Source: Azophilus sp965247035 (GTDB lineage Bacteria; Pseudomonadota; Gammaproteobacteria; Pseudomonadales; Azotimanducaceae). Taken from it: 64,000 nucleotides of DNA. Position 1 is the first letter of the stretch; every line of letters starts with the position of its first letter. The stretch spans positions 682,001 to 746,000 of the forward strand of contig CBDFGJ010000001.1 in assembly GCA_965247035.1 (NCBI GenBank). Reading direction: 5' to 3'. Of this stretch, positions 27,136 to 35,421 are shown in pieces. The position numbers and the translations under genes were made by a program. The notes under the pieces are model-generated. The model searched no databases. It was not told the DNA's origin and saw nothing but the letters and a program-made list of their open reading frames with translations.

Positions 27136-28014
27136 GTGGCAGGGGCAGGGACCAAGGCGGCGTTCATCGGTCTAGGGGTCATGGGCTATCCCATGGCCGG
27201 ACATCTCGCCAAGGCCGGATATCGGATGCGGGTCCACAACCGCACCAGCTCCCGGGCGGAACGGTGGGTGGCTGAACATGGGGGCGAGCGCTTCGACTCG
27301 CCTGCGGCGGCGGCCGTTGATGCGGAGTTGGTCTTCCTTTGCGTTGGTGATGATGATGATGTGCGCAGCGTCACCTTGGCGGATTCCGGTGTATTGCAAA
27401 GCATGTCCGCGCACAGTGCGCTGGTGGATCATACGACCGCCTCAGCACAGGTGGCCCGAGAGCTGGCCGCAGCGGCCGGGAAAAAAGGCGTCGGGTTTGT
27501 TGATGCGCCTGTTTCCGGTGGGCAGGCCGGGGCGACAAACGGCACTCTCACCATTATGGCCGGCGGTGCCGAAGCCGACTACGAGCGCGTAGCATCCGCC
27601 TTGGCTTGTTATTCCCGCTTTTCGCGGCTGATGGGGCCGGCCGGTGCTGGCCAGCTGACCAAGATGGTGAATCAAATATGCATTGCCGGCGTGCTGCAAG
27701 GGCTGAGCGAGGGCATTCACTTCGCCCAGCGGGTGGGCCTTGACCCTGAAGCGGCGGTGGAGGTGATCTCCAAGGGCGCAGCCCAGTCCTGGCAGATGGA
27801 GAACAGAGCCCACACCATGGCCAAGGGAGAGTTTGACTTCGGCTTCGCCGTCATGTGGATGCGCAAGGATCTGGACATGGTACTGCGCGCCGGCCGTGAG
27901 GTCGGCGCCAAACTGCCACTCACCGCCTTGGTGGATCAGTTCTACGCCGATGTTCAGGCTAAGGGAGGCGACCGCTGGGACACCTCAAGCCTCATCGCTA
28001 GGCTTAAGGACTAG
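27136..28014 (+). CDS. 3-hydroxyisobutyrate dehydrogenase-like beta-hydroxyacid dehydrogenase
   Basis: NAD(P)-dependent oxidation of a beta-hydroxy acid. 292 residues from GTG 27136 with AGGAGT upstream. FIGLGVMGYPMAGHLAKAGY is the cofactor loop, FVDAPVSGGQAGATNGTL the substrate loop, and the catalytic Lys is in LTKMVNQICIAGVLQG. The exact substrate is not deducible; 3-hydroxyisobutyrate, glyoxylate/succinic semialdehyde and tartronate reductases share this pattern. It ends the catabolic run that began with the first CaiB. Confidence 0.9.
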   Translation: MAGAGTKAAFIGLGVMGYPMAGHLAKAGYRMRVHNRTSSRAERWVAEHGGERFDSPAAAAVDAELVFLCVGDDDDVRSVTLADSGVLQSMSAHSALVDHTTASAQVARELAAAAGKKGVGFVDAPVSGGQAGATNGTLTIMAGGAEADYERVASALACYSRFSRLMGPAGAGQLTKMVNQICIAGVLQGLSEGIHFAQRVGLDPEAAVEVISKGAAQSWQMENRAHTMAKGEFDFGFAVMWMRKDLDMVLRAGREVGAKLPLTALVDQFYADVQAKGGDRWDTSSLIARLKD

Positions 28015-28093
28015 GGCCTATTAACGCGATCCGAGGGGTGCTGTTTCAGACTCAACCTTAAGGGGCGAGTCCGTTTTGCCGCGGGCGCGACGG

Positions 28094-29386
28094 TCAGCGC
28101 TGGTCGATGTGTACGTAATCTCTTGTGGTCGGCCCTTGGTAAAGCTGCCGCGGCCTGCCTAGGCGGTAGGCGCCGCCGATCATCTCATTCCAATGGGCGA
28201 TCCAGCCCGGTGTCCGGCCGATGGCGAAGATGACCGTGAACATCTCCACCGGAATGCCGATGGCCTTCAGGATGATGCCGGAGTAGAAATCAACATTTGG
28301 GTACAGGCTCTTCTCGACGAAGTAGCTGTCCTCCAGCGCGATCTGCTCTAGTCGCTGCGCCATGCGCAACATCGGGTCGTTCTCTACGCCAAGCTCGTCC
28401 AAGACCTCGCGGCAGGTTTCCTGCATCACCTTGGCGCGCGGGTCGTAGCTCTTGTAAACCCGGTGGCCGAAGCCCATTAAGCGAAAGGGGTCATCCCTGT
28501 CCTTAGCCTTGGCGATGTATTTGTTAATGCGCTTTTCGTCGCCGATTTCATCAAGCATGTTCAGCACGGCTTCATTGGCGCCGCCGTGGGCCGGCCCCCA
28601 AAGAGCTGCTATGCCAGCAGCGATGCAGGCGAATGGATTGGCACCGGTGGAGCCAGCCATGCGCACCGTGGAGGTTGAGGCGTTTTGCTCGTGGTCCGCG
28701 TGCAGTAGCAGAATGCGGTCCATCGCTCGAGCCACCACTGGGCTGACCCTATATTCCTCGCACGGGGTGGCGAACATCATGTGCAGGAAATTCTCGGCGT
28801 AGCTTAGGTCATTGCGCGGGTAGACGAAGGGTTCGCCGCGAGCGTACTTGTAACTCATCGCCGCCAAGGTCGGCATCTTGGCTATCAGGCGATGAGCCGT
28901 CTTCAGCCGGTGCTGCGGATTATCAATGTTCAAGGACTCATGGTAGAAGGCCGAAAGCCCGGCGATGACGCCGCACATGATGGCCATGGGATGCGCATCG
29001 CGCCGATAGCCTTGTATCAGGGCCTTCAGCTTTTCATGCACCATGGTGTGGCGGTTGATGTTAGTGACGAAGCTCTTCTTCTCGGCGGCGTCCGGCAACT
29101 CTCCGTTGAGCAGCAGATAGCAAACCTCCAAGTAGTCCGACTGCTCGGCCAGTTGCTCAATGGGGTACCCCCTGTGCAGAAGGACGCCGGCTTCGCCGTC
29201 AATGTAAGTGATGCGGGAATCGCATGCGGCGGTGGACACAAAGCCGGGGTCGTAAGTGAAATAACCTTGGCTCGTCAGCTTGCTCACATCAATGACCGAG
29301 GGGCCGGCGATGGCGTTCTTCACCGGCAGCTCTATTTCCTTGCCATCAATGTAAAGCCGGGCAACCTTTGCGCTGTCTTGCGCCAT
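28094..29386 (-). CDS. gltA: Type II citrate synthase
   Basis: Condenses acetyl-CoA and oxaloacetate, first TCA cycle step. 430 residues from ATG 29386 (MAQDSAKVARLYIDG), preceded by GGAGG. LLHADHEQNASTSTVRMAGS, ALWGPAHGGANEAVLNM (catalytic His), GFGHRVYKSYDPRAKVM and NVDFYSGIIL (catalytic Asp) are all present. The N-terminal extension fits the NADH-sensitive hexameric Gram-negative form. Confidence 0.97.
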   Translation of the reverse strand: MAQDSAKVARLYIDGKEIELPVKNAIAGPSVIDVSKLTSQGYFTYDPGFVSTAACDSRITYIDGEAGVLLHRGYPIEQLAEQSDYLEVCYLLLNGELPDAAEKKSFVTNINRHTMVHEKLKALIQGYRRDAHPMAIMCGVIAGLSAFYHESLNIDNPQHRLKTAHRLIAKMPTLAAMSYKYARGEPFVYPRNDLSYAENFLHMMFATPCEEYRVSPVVARAMDRILLLHADHEQNASTSTVRMAGSTGANPFACIAAGIAALWGPAHGGANEAVLNMLDEIGDEKRINKYIAKAKDRDDPFRLMGFGHRVYKSYDPRAKVMQETCREVLDELGVENDPMLRMAQRLEQIALEDSYFVEKSLYPNVDFYSGIILKAIGIPVEMFTVIFAIGRTPGWIAHWNEMIGGAYRLGRPRQLYQGPTTRDYVHIDQR

Positions 29387-29461
29387 GAAACCTCCATTAG
29401 TTCGCCGCAAGCCAATGAGTCGTCGCAGCCAAGTTCTCGGTGTTGGCCGTGCAGCTTATCA

Positions 29462-29870
29462 ATCCGACCCCATGCTGGTCAATTTCTGTACGGGCTCAGG
29501 ACATGTCGGAATTTTTTCTTTCAGGCGGTCAAGGAGCGCTTGTCCGTGCATTCGGCCGGAGCCAACAAGCCGAGGGCATGGTGGGGCCGGACGTTGTGGT
29601 GGTCGCGGAGAGACCCCTCCAGAGCTCGGTTCACTTCGCCGGAGGTCGCCTCGGTGGACGGGCCGGAACTCGGCGCGCAGGATGCGGTTGCTGAGCTCGA
29701 CGCTGCCGTGACTGTCGGGGCGGCGGGGCGGGAGGACATGCGAGGGGGATGCCGGCGTCGCGGCGGGCGGTCTCGAATTCCTGCATGAACTCGGAGCCGC
29801 CATCGACCTGCACCGAGCTCACGGGCAGGCGCTGCAGGGCCTCGTGGAGGAAGTCAGTGGCGGCCAAGCT
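29462..29870 (-). pseudogene. R4 transposase remnant (IS481/IS3-type integrase core), frameshifted
   Basis: Three minus-strand frames joined give an integrase core: FLHEALQRLPVSSVQVDGGS with EFMQEFETARRDAGIP, then SHGSVELSNRILRAEFRPVH, then VNRALEGSLRDHHNVRPHHA with TPAECTDKRSLTA-like end. At least two frameshifts break it and the 5' part is absent. It truncates the ugd remnant. The same gene end is found at 46234 and 5398. Confidence 0.75.
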
Positions 29871-30428
29871 TGGCCGCCATGATCTCCCCGACGCGGCCGG
29901 CGGTGCCGACGGAGACGGCGGACTGGTGAACCGCGATTTTGGCGCTTCACATGTGCCACCCGATCTGCTCCGCCACTTCCAGCACAAGGCTCAGGCCAGA
30001 GGAGCCATCGCCATTAGCCGGCGTGCCCACGGCGATGAAGATGAAGTCCCCATGTTCAACGGCCTCACGCGCGCCGGTGCTGAACTGAATGCTCTAGGGA
30101 ACCTTTGGTTAAATTCCATGGATTGGCTATCGCATGGCGGCTGAAATCATTTATCTTTTATTTTCAATAATTGACATGTCATCGAAAAAAACTGGTCTTG
30201 TTGCACCGCAAAAACCTGCGAATTTTTCAGAGGTTTCCTTGGCGGCGCTGTTCTTGCGCACTAGGAACATCTAGACCCGGTTCGTAGACTGGCGCCCGGC
30301 CAGCGTTAAGAACGCCGATTCACTGCGCATCCACATCCACCCACATAGACGACGGAATAGCCCACTTGCGCAAAGCAACTGCCGGTCACCAAGCCGACGT
30401 AGCCTGCCCCAAAGACGCTGATGTTCAC
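29862..30428 (-). pseudogene. ugd: UDP-glucose 6-dehydrogenase (ugd) pseudogene, broken by R3a and a transposase
   Basis: UDP-glucose dehydrogenase makes UDP-glucuronate for surface polysaccharide. The minus strand from GTG 30428 reads NISVFGAGYVGLVTGSCFAQ, then VDVD, then after a stop LNAGRAPVYEPGLD and LVRKNSAA. Element R3a (30098-30237) interrupts. Beyond it come EAVEHGDFIFIAVGTPANGD and VSVGTAGRVGEIMAAKLG, then the transposase remnant replaces the rest. Frameshifts, internal stops and two insertions make it clearly dead. Its GTG overlaps the stop of the ThDP gene (TAGTG), so the two were once coupled. Confidence 0.8.
30098..30237. mobile_element. Repeat R3a: 140-bp IS5-like miniature element
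   Basis: Left end GGAACCTTTGG, right end CAGAGGTTTC; flanked by CTAG and CTTG. Internal sequence ACATGTCATCGAAAAAAACT to AATTTTTCAGAGG matches R3c (38030-38089) and, inverted, R3b (32125-32222). It disrupts ugd. Confidence 0.7.
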
Positions 30429-31978
30429 TAACTCGCCATCACCGCTTCAATCAAGAAAGGCCCCGGGGTGGCCAAACCCTTGGCAAGAGCCGCAGCTAGG
30501 TCTTCCGCCGTCTCGGCGCACTGCCCCGGCACGCCCATGCCGGCCGCCATAGCCACCCAATCAAGGTCCGGCCGATCAAGCTGAAGCAGGTCCATAGCCT
30601 TGGGCCCAAGATTGTGCGTGCCGGCGCGCATGAACTCCATTTGCAGTATGGCGTACTTGCGGTTCGAGAAAATGATAGTAGTGATGTCCAGCCCTTCCCG
30701 CGCTTGGGTCCACAGCCCCTGCACCGCGTACATACCGCCGCCATCCCCTTGCAGGCTCACAACTTGACGGTCCGGACAAGCGATTGCAGCGCCCACAGCG
30801 GCCGGAATGCCCATGCCGATGGCCCCGCCCGTCACGTCAAGGAGGTCGTGTGGCGCCGCACTCTGCGTTGGGCCGGCCATAGCGGCACCGGAAGTGAGCG
30901 CCTCATTCACCACAATGGCCTGTTCGGGCAGCAGGGCCGCCACCACCGCAGCAGCGCTTGCTGCGTTTATGGGGCCATGCATCGGGCCGGGATGCAGCCG
31001 CTCACTGACCAGCGGCGCTAAGCGGGACGCGCCGAGCGCCTCAGCTGTTTGCGCTAGTGCGGCCTCGGCGTCTTCTCCCCTTGTGGTCAGCCTATGCGCT
31101 GTGCAGCCTGTAGGACTGAGTTCGCTGGCGCGGCCGGGATAGGCGAAAAAGCTGACCGGGGCATTGGTGTCCACCAGAATCAAGTGCTTCAAACCCTTAA
31201 GAACGGGTTCGGCCTGCTCGGCGAAGTAGGGCAGGCGTGGCAGATCCACTCGCCCCGCGCCACGGGGCGTTCGGGCAATGAAGGTGTCGCCTAGCAGCCG
31301 AGCGCCGCTTGCTTGTTGAATTTGGCTAGCGGAGCGCAAGGCGGCTTCGGTGACGCCTCTGCCGTTCATTAGCAGCGCGCAGGGTTCGCCGCTGCGCAAA
31401 GCGGTGATTGCCGCCTTGATGTTGTCTTGGTCCGGGGTTTTGAGTTTCGGAATTGCTTGAGCGGCTACCGGGCGGGCAGGTTCATTCCAAGTGCTGTCCG
31501 CCGGCAACACTAGGGTGGCGATGCAGTTGGGTGGGCCTAGAGCCGCCTGCACGGCCGCCGCCGCATCCGTCGCCACTTGGTCAGCCGATTCCGCCAGCCG
31601 CAGCCAACCGGAAACGGGCCGGGCTAAGCCGAGGATGTCTGAAGTCAAGGGTGCGTCGAGGGCGCGATGATAGGTCGCGTGATCGCCAACAATGTTGACG
31701 ATGGGGGAGAATGCGCGGCGGGCGTTGTGCAGGTTGGCCAAGCTATTGGCGAGGCCCGGGCCAAGGTGCAGCAGGGTGCAGGCCGGCTTGCCGACCATGC
31801 GGGCGTAGCCGTCGGCAGCGCCGGAGACCACGCCTTCAAACAGGCAGAGCACGCCGCGCATGCCTTGCTGCAAATCCAAGGCCGCGACAAAATGCATCTC
31901 CGAAGTGCCTGGGTTGGCGAAGCACACTTCAACGCCTTGGTTGACGAGGGTTTGTAGAAGCGCCCGAGCGCCGTTCAT
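30428..31978 (-). CDS. Acetolactate-synthase-like thiamine diphosphate enzyme
   Basis: 516-residue enzyme of the AHAS/benzoylformate decarboxylase superfamily. The N-terminal PYR domain (GVEVCFANPGTSEMHFVAAL) has the conserved catalytic Glu in CLFEGVVSG (about residue 48). The central domain runs about 190-330. The PP domain carries the ThDP/Mg motif LQGDGGGMYAVQ through FSNRKYAILQ. It lacks the longer FAD region of true AHAS and has no regulatory-subunit gene, so the reaction (carboligation or decarboxylation of a 2-oxo acid) is open. Flanked by inverted R3 copies. Confidence 0.85.
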   Translation of the reverse strand: MNGARALLQTLVNQGVEVCFANPGTSEMHFVAALDLQQGMRGVLCLFEGVVSGAADGYARMVGKPACTLLHLGPGLANSLANLHNARRAFSPIVNIVGDHATYHRALDAPLTSDILGLARPVSGWLRLAESADQVATDAAAAVQAALGPPNCIATLVLPADSTWNEPARPVAAQAIPKLKTPDQDNIKAAITALRSGEPCALLMNGRGVTEAALRSASQIQQASGARLLGDTFIARTPRGAGRVDLPRLPYFAEQAEPVLKGLKHLILVDTNAPVSFFAYPGRASELSPTGCTAHRLTTRGEDAEAALAQTAEALGASRLAPLVSERLHPGPMHGPINAASAAAVVAALLPEQAIVVNEALTSGAAMAGPTQSAAPHDLLDVTGGAIGMGIPAAVGAAIACPDRQVVSLQGDGGGMYAVQGLWTQAREGLDITTIIFSNRKYAILQMEFMRAGTHNLGPKAMDLLQLDRPDLDWVAMAAGMGVPGQCAETAEDLAAALAKGLATPGPFLIEAVMAS

Positions 31979-32124
31979 GCTGGATCACCGGGTTCGCAAA
32001 AGCACACAGTGTACTGGATTCGCCAATCTTTGTTGCATGGGGCTTGACCTGCTCTTACTTTCCGCTCACTCGTAGTTGCAGCAACAGAGCTGGCGATGTG
32101 ATGCCTTTCATGGAACGACCTTAG

Positions 32125-32222
32125 CAGCCTCTGAAAAATTTGCAGGTTGTCGCAGAGCAACAAGACCAGTCTTTTCGATGACGTGTCAGTCATTGAAAAT
32201 AGAAGATCAATGATTCCAGCCG
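32125..32222. mobile_element. Repeat R3b, inverted relative to R3a
   Basis: CAGCCTCTGAAAAATTTGCAGG at the left is the inverted form of the R3a right end; the match continues to about 32222 (TTTTCAATGACTGACACGTC read inverted). The far end is lost where R2d begins. With R3a it brackets the ThDP gene. Confidence 0.65.
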
Positions 32223-32562
32223 CAACCCGCTCAAAACACCCTCGCCAAAATTTTGGCAAACAGGTCGGAATAAACAGCCCCAACCCAAGGGCGCTTCGAA
32301 AATTCGCTCTGCTCGATCAGCACTTGGCGCGGCAGGGCGGTCAGGGCTGTATTGCGCGGGGCGGCGGATCCTTGACGCGTCCATCGTGCCGGCGCCGCGC
32401 CAAGCGCGGGGAAAACGCGTCAATCAAGGCCGGAGAGGCCCCGGAGGGCTGGGCGGACGAGCCCGCCAGTGAGCGCAACGCCAACTTCAAACCAGCCGTG
32501 CCGACGTGCGGTGCTGAAAACAGGCAAAAATCGAAGTGCCCCAATTCGCACCGGTCTCGGCT
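32220..32562. mobile_element. Repeat R2d split by insertion of R1b
   Basis: CCCGCTCAAAACACC through GGAATAAACAGCCCCAACC (32226-32288) matches the flank of R2a, R2b and R2c; the matching outer end AATTCGCACCGGTCTC resumes at 32543. R1b occupies the gap. Confidence 0.65.
32289..32542. mobile_element. Repeat R1b nested in R2d
   Basis: Ends GGGCGCTTCGAAAATTCG (left) and GGGCACTTCGATTTTTGCC (read from the right) are inverted repeats. CCAA occurs at each border, a likely 4-bp duplication of the R2 sequence AACCCAATTCG. The right ~170 bp match R1a and R1c; the left arm is only about 80 bp. Confidence 0.7.
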
Positions 32563-32631
32563 AATATAGAGGCTAACGGACCGCTTCGCCGGGTTGCAGT
32601 TGCAACATGACCCCGCTTGCAGGAGAACCGG

Positions 32632-33987
32632 GTGACCAGACAATACGACTACGATCTATACGTCATCGGCGCCGGCTCCGGCGGCGTACGCGCTGCCCGC
32701 GTAGCCGCCGCCTTGGGCGCCCGCGTGGCGGTGGCGGAGTCGACCCACTTGGGCGGCACTTGCGTTAACCTAGGTTGCGTGCCGAAGAAACTCTTCGCTT
32801 ACGGCTCCCTCTTCGCCGGGGATTTTGCGGACGCCGCCGCCTACGGCTGGAGAGCCCCGCAACCAGACTTCGACTGGCCCACGTTGCGAGACAACAAAAC
32901 AGCGGAAATCGAACGCCTGCAGGGCATCTACCGCAAGCTGCTCAGGGAAGCCGGCGTAGACATTCACGAAGGCCGAGCGCAGCTGGCTGATGCCCATACG
33001 GTGGAGATCAACGGCGGCTCCTGCACTGCCGCGCACATCTTGATCGCCACCGGCAGCCGTCCTTGGCTGCCGGAGTTCCCAGGTCGAGAGCTCGCCATCG
33101 TCTCCGACGACGCGTTCTATCTGCCCCATTTGCCGCAACGCGCCGCTGTGGTGGGGGGTGGCTATATCGCCGTAGAGTTTGCGGGCATATTCGCCGGTCT
33201 AGGCGTTCGCACGGAACTGTTCTATCGAGGCAGCTTATTCCTGCGCGGCTTTGATGAGGGGGTGCGGGAGTTCGTCCGAGTCGAGTTGGAGAAAAAGGGG
33301 ATCAGCCTTAGGTTCAACGCTACCATAACCGCCATTGAGCAGGATGGCGACGAGACAGCACTGCGCCTCGCCGATGACGAGCAACTGCGCACTGACCTTG
33401 TGCTCTACGCCACCGGCCGCCGCCCCAACGTGGCCGGCTTGGGGCTTGAGCAAGCGGGAGTTCGTTTGGGCCAGAACGGCGCGGTGATCGTGGATGACTA
33501 CTACCGCAGCACCGTGCCGCACATTCTTGCCATTGGCGATGTCATCAACCGCGTGCAGTTAACTCCGGTGGCCATCGCCGAGGGCATGTGCGTGGCGCAC
33601 AATCTCTTCGGCAACGGCGCACGACGCAGCCTAAGCTATGAAAACATCGCCACAGTGGTGTTCTGCCAGCCCAACATCGGCACGGTTGGCTTGACTGAAG
33701 CCCAAGCGAGGCAACGCTTTGAGCGTGTTGATCGATACCAATCCGTTTTTAGACCCTTAAAGCACACGCTGACCGGGCGCGATGAACGCACCTTGATGAA
33801 GCTGGTCGTCAATGCGGACAATGACCGCGTGGTTGGGGTACACATGGTGGGGCCGGATGCGGGGGAGACCATTCAAGGGATGGCGGTGGCCATCACAGCC
33901 GGGGTCACCAAACGGCAATTTGACGCTACCATCGGCATTCACCCAACCGCCGCGGAGGAGTTCGTGACGATGCGGGAAGCACAATGA
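32632..33987 (+). CDS. gor: Glutathione-disulfide reductase
   Basis: NADPH-dependent flavoenzyme keeping glutathione reduced. About 451 residues from GTG 32632, chosen for AGGAG six bases upstream; TTG 32617 would add five residues. FAD loop VIGAGSGGVRAARVAA; redox Cys44 and Cys49 in GGTCVNLGCVPKKLF; NADPH loop VVGGGYIAVEFAGIFAGLG; C-terminal active-site IGIHPTAAEEFVTMR. Its stop overlaps the ATG of the alkaline phosphatase gene (ATGA). Confidence 0.93.
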   Translation: MTRQYDYDLYVIGAGSGGVRAARVAAALGARVAVAESTHLGGTCVNLGCVPKKLFAYGSLFAGDFADAAAYGWRAPQPDFDWPTLRDNKTAEIERLQGIYRKLLREAGVDIHEGRAQLADAHTVEINGGSCTAAHILIATGSRPWLPEFPGRELAIVSDDAFYLPHLPQRAAVVGGGYIAVEFAGIFAGLGVRTELFYRGSLFLRGFDEGVREFVRVELEKKGISLRFNATITAIEQDGDETALRLADDEQLRTDLVLYATGRRPNVAGLGLEQAGVRLGQNGAVIVDDYYRSTVPHILAIGDVINRVQLTPVAIAEGMCVAHNLFGNGARRSLSYENIATVVFCQPNIGTVGLTEAQARQRFERVDRYQSVFRPLKHTLTGRDERTLMKLVVNADNDRVVGVHMVGPDAGETIQGMAVAITAGVTKRQFDATIGIHPTAAEEFVTMREAQ

Positions 33988-35417
33988 ATCAGTTGGCTGG
34001 ACGCTGGGCAGGTTTAGCGGCTCTTCTAGCCTTCGCCCTTTGTCTGCTGGCGGCCACGGAATCGGCTAAGGCCGAGGCAAGACGAAACGTCATCCTGTTC
34101 ATCGGTGACGGCATGGGCGTTTCCACGGTAACCGCCGGCCGCATCCTTGCAGGCCAGTTAGCTGGCGGCCGCGGAGAGGATCACAGCCTTTCCTTTGAGC
34201 GTTTTCCCCACGTTGCCTTGGTGAAGACCTACAGCGTTGATTTGCAGGTGCCGGAGAGCGCCGCCACCATAACAGCCATTGTCACCGGCAAAAAAACACA
34301 CTCCGGGGTGCTGGGCGTCGGGCCCAGGGTGCAGCGAGGAGACTGCGCCGCGGCCTTGGCCGAACCGCTGACCACAGTGCTTGAGCGGGCCGAGCAGGCC
34401 GGGTTTGTGACCGGGGTGGTCAGCACAACAAACATCACCCACGCCACGCCCGCCGCCACCTACGCCCATACCGCCGACCGAGACTGGGAGAACGACGCCC
34501 TGTTGCCGCCTGAGGTGCGTGAGGCCGGATGCCGCGACATCGCCGAGCAATTGATCGACTTTCCATGGGGCAACGGAATTGAGGTCTTGCTTGGCGGTGG
34601 TCGATCCCATTTCTTCGGTGCCGAGCGGCAAGATCCGGAATACCCGGATCAAATGGGGCTGCGAGCCGATGGCAGAAACTTGGTCGATGAGTGGCTGCAA
34701 GGGGGAGACCGCGCCTACGCTTGGCGCTTGGCCCAACTACAAGCGCTCGAAGGCGCCAAGACCACGCAGGTGCTCGGTCTGTTTGAGCCGAGCCACATGC
34801 AGTTTGAGGCGGACCGGACAGTGGACCAAGAACCCTCTTTGGCTAAAATGACGGAATTTGCCATCAATCGGCTCAGCAACCGCGGCCGAGGCTTTTTCCT
34901 CTTAGTTGAAGGTGGACGCATCGACCATGCCCATCATTTCGGCAATGCCCACCGCGCACTGTTTGATGTCATCGCTTTGGACGCGGCAGTGGCCAAGGCG
35001 GTGGCCATGACGAACCCGGCTGAGACCCTACTGCTAGTCACCGCCGACCACAGCCATACGCTCACCATCAGCGGCTACCCTAGGCGCGGTAATCCCATCC
35101 TTGGCAAAGTGGAAACGAGCCCCGGCACGCCCGCGCTCAATGCGCGGGGCAACCCCTATACTACGCTGGGCTACGCCAATGGACCGGGCTGGCGCGAACA
35201 TCTGCCAGACCTGAAGGAAGTGGACACCGAAGCGAAGAACTTCATGCAGCTCGCCGCCTATCCCACCATGCTGGAAACCCATGCTGGGGAGGATGTGGCG
35301 GCCTACGCCATGGGCCTGAACGCTGATGCGCTCGGCGGCGTCATCGAACAGAACCTGTTGCACAACCTCATGCTTGACGCCCTGTTTGGGCCAAGGCTCC
35401 CAACTAGGACGCCCTAA
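33984..35417 (+). CDS. Alkaline phosphatase (PhoA family)
   Basis: Exported metal-dependent phosphomonoesterase. Signal peptide LAALLAFALCLLAATESAKA, then VILFIGDGMGVSTVTAG (metal-binding Asp). The nucleophile motif, usually DSA, reads VPESAATITAIVTGKK, with Ser92 as nucleophile and Glu in place of Asp. LLVEGGRIDHAHHFGNA and LLVTADHSHTLTI supply the metal-binding His and Asp. 477 residues. ATGA overlap with gor; the AgcS gene follows 4 bp after its stop. Confidence 0.9.
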   Translation: MNQLAGRWAGLAALLAFALCLLAATESAKAEARRNVILFIGDGMGVSTVTAGRILAGQLAGGRGEDHSLSFERFPHVALVKTYSVDLQVPESAATITAIVTGKKTHSGVLGVGPRVQRGDCAAALAEPLTTVLERAEQAGFVTGVVSTTNITHATPAATYAHTADRDWENDALLPPEVREAGCRDIAEQLIDFPWGNGIEVLLGGGRSHFFGAERQDPEYPDQMGLRADGRNLVDEWLQGGDRAYAWRLAQLQALEGAKTTQVLGLFEPSHMQFEADRTVDQEPSLAKMTEFAINRLSNRGRGFFLLVEGGRIDHAHHFGNAHRALFDVIALDAAVAKAVAMTNPAETLLLVTADHSHTLTISGYPRRGNPILGKVETSPGTPALNARGNPYTTLGYANGPGWREHLPDLKEVDTEAKNFMQLAAYPTMLETHAGEDVAAYAMGLNADALGGVIEQNLLHNLMLDALFGPRLPTRTP

Positions 35418-35421
35418 CCTC

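Larger units (their letters stand above)
31979..32631. other. Repeat-filled region between the ThDP gene and gor
   Basis: Holds R3b (32125-32222), R2d (32220-32562) and R1b nested inside R2d, each described separately. About 70 bp before gor remain as its likely promoter. No gene supported. Confidence 0.6.

Noticed and set aside
29749..30144. 131-codon plus-strand frame
   Set aside because: Antisense to the transposase and ugd remnants, which are readable on the minus strand.
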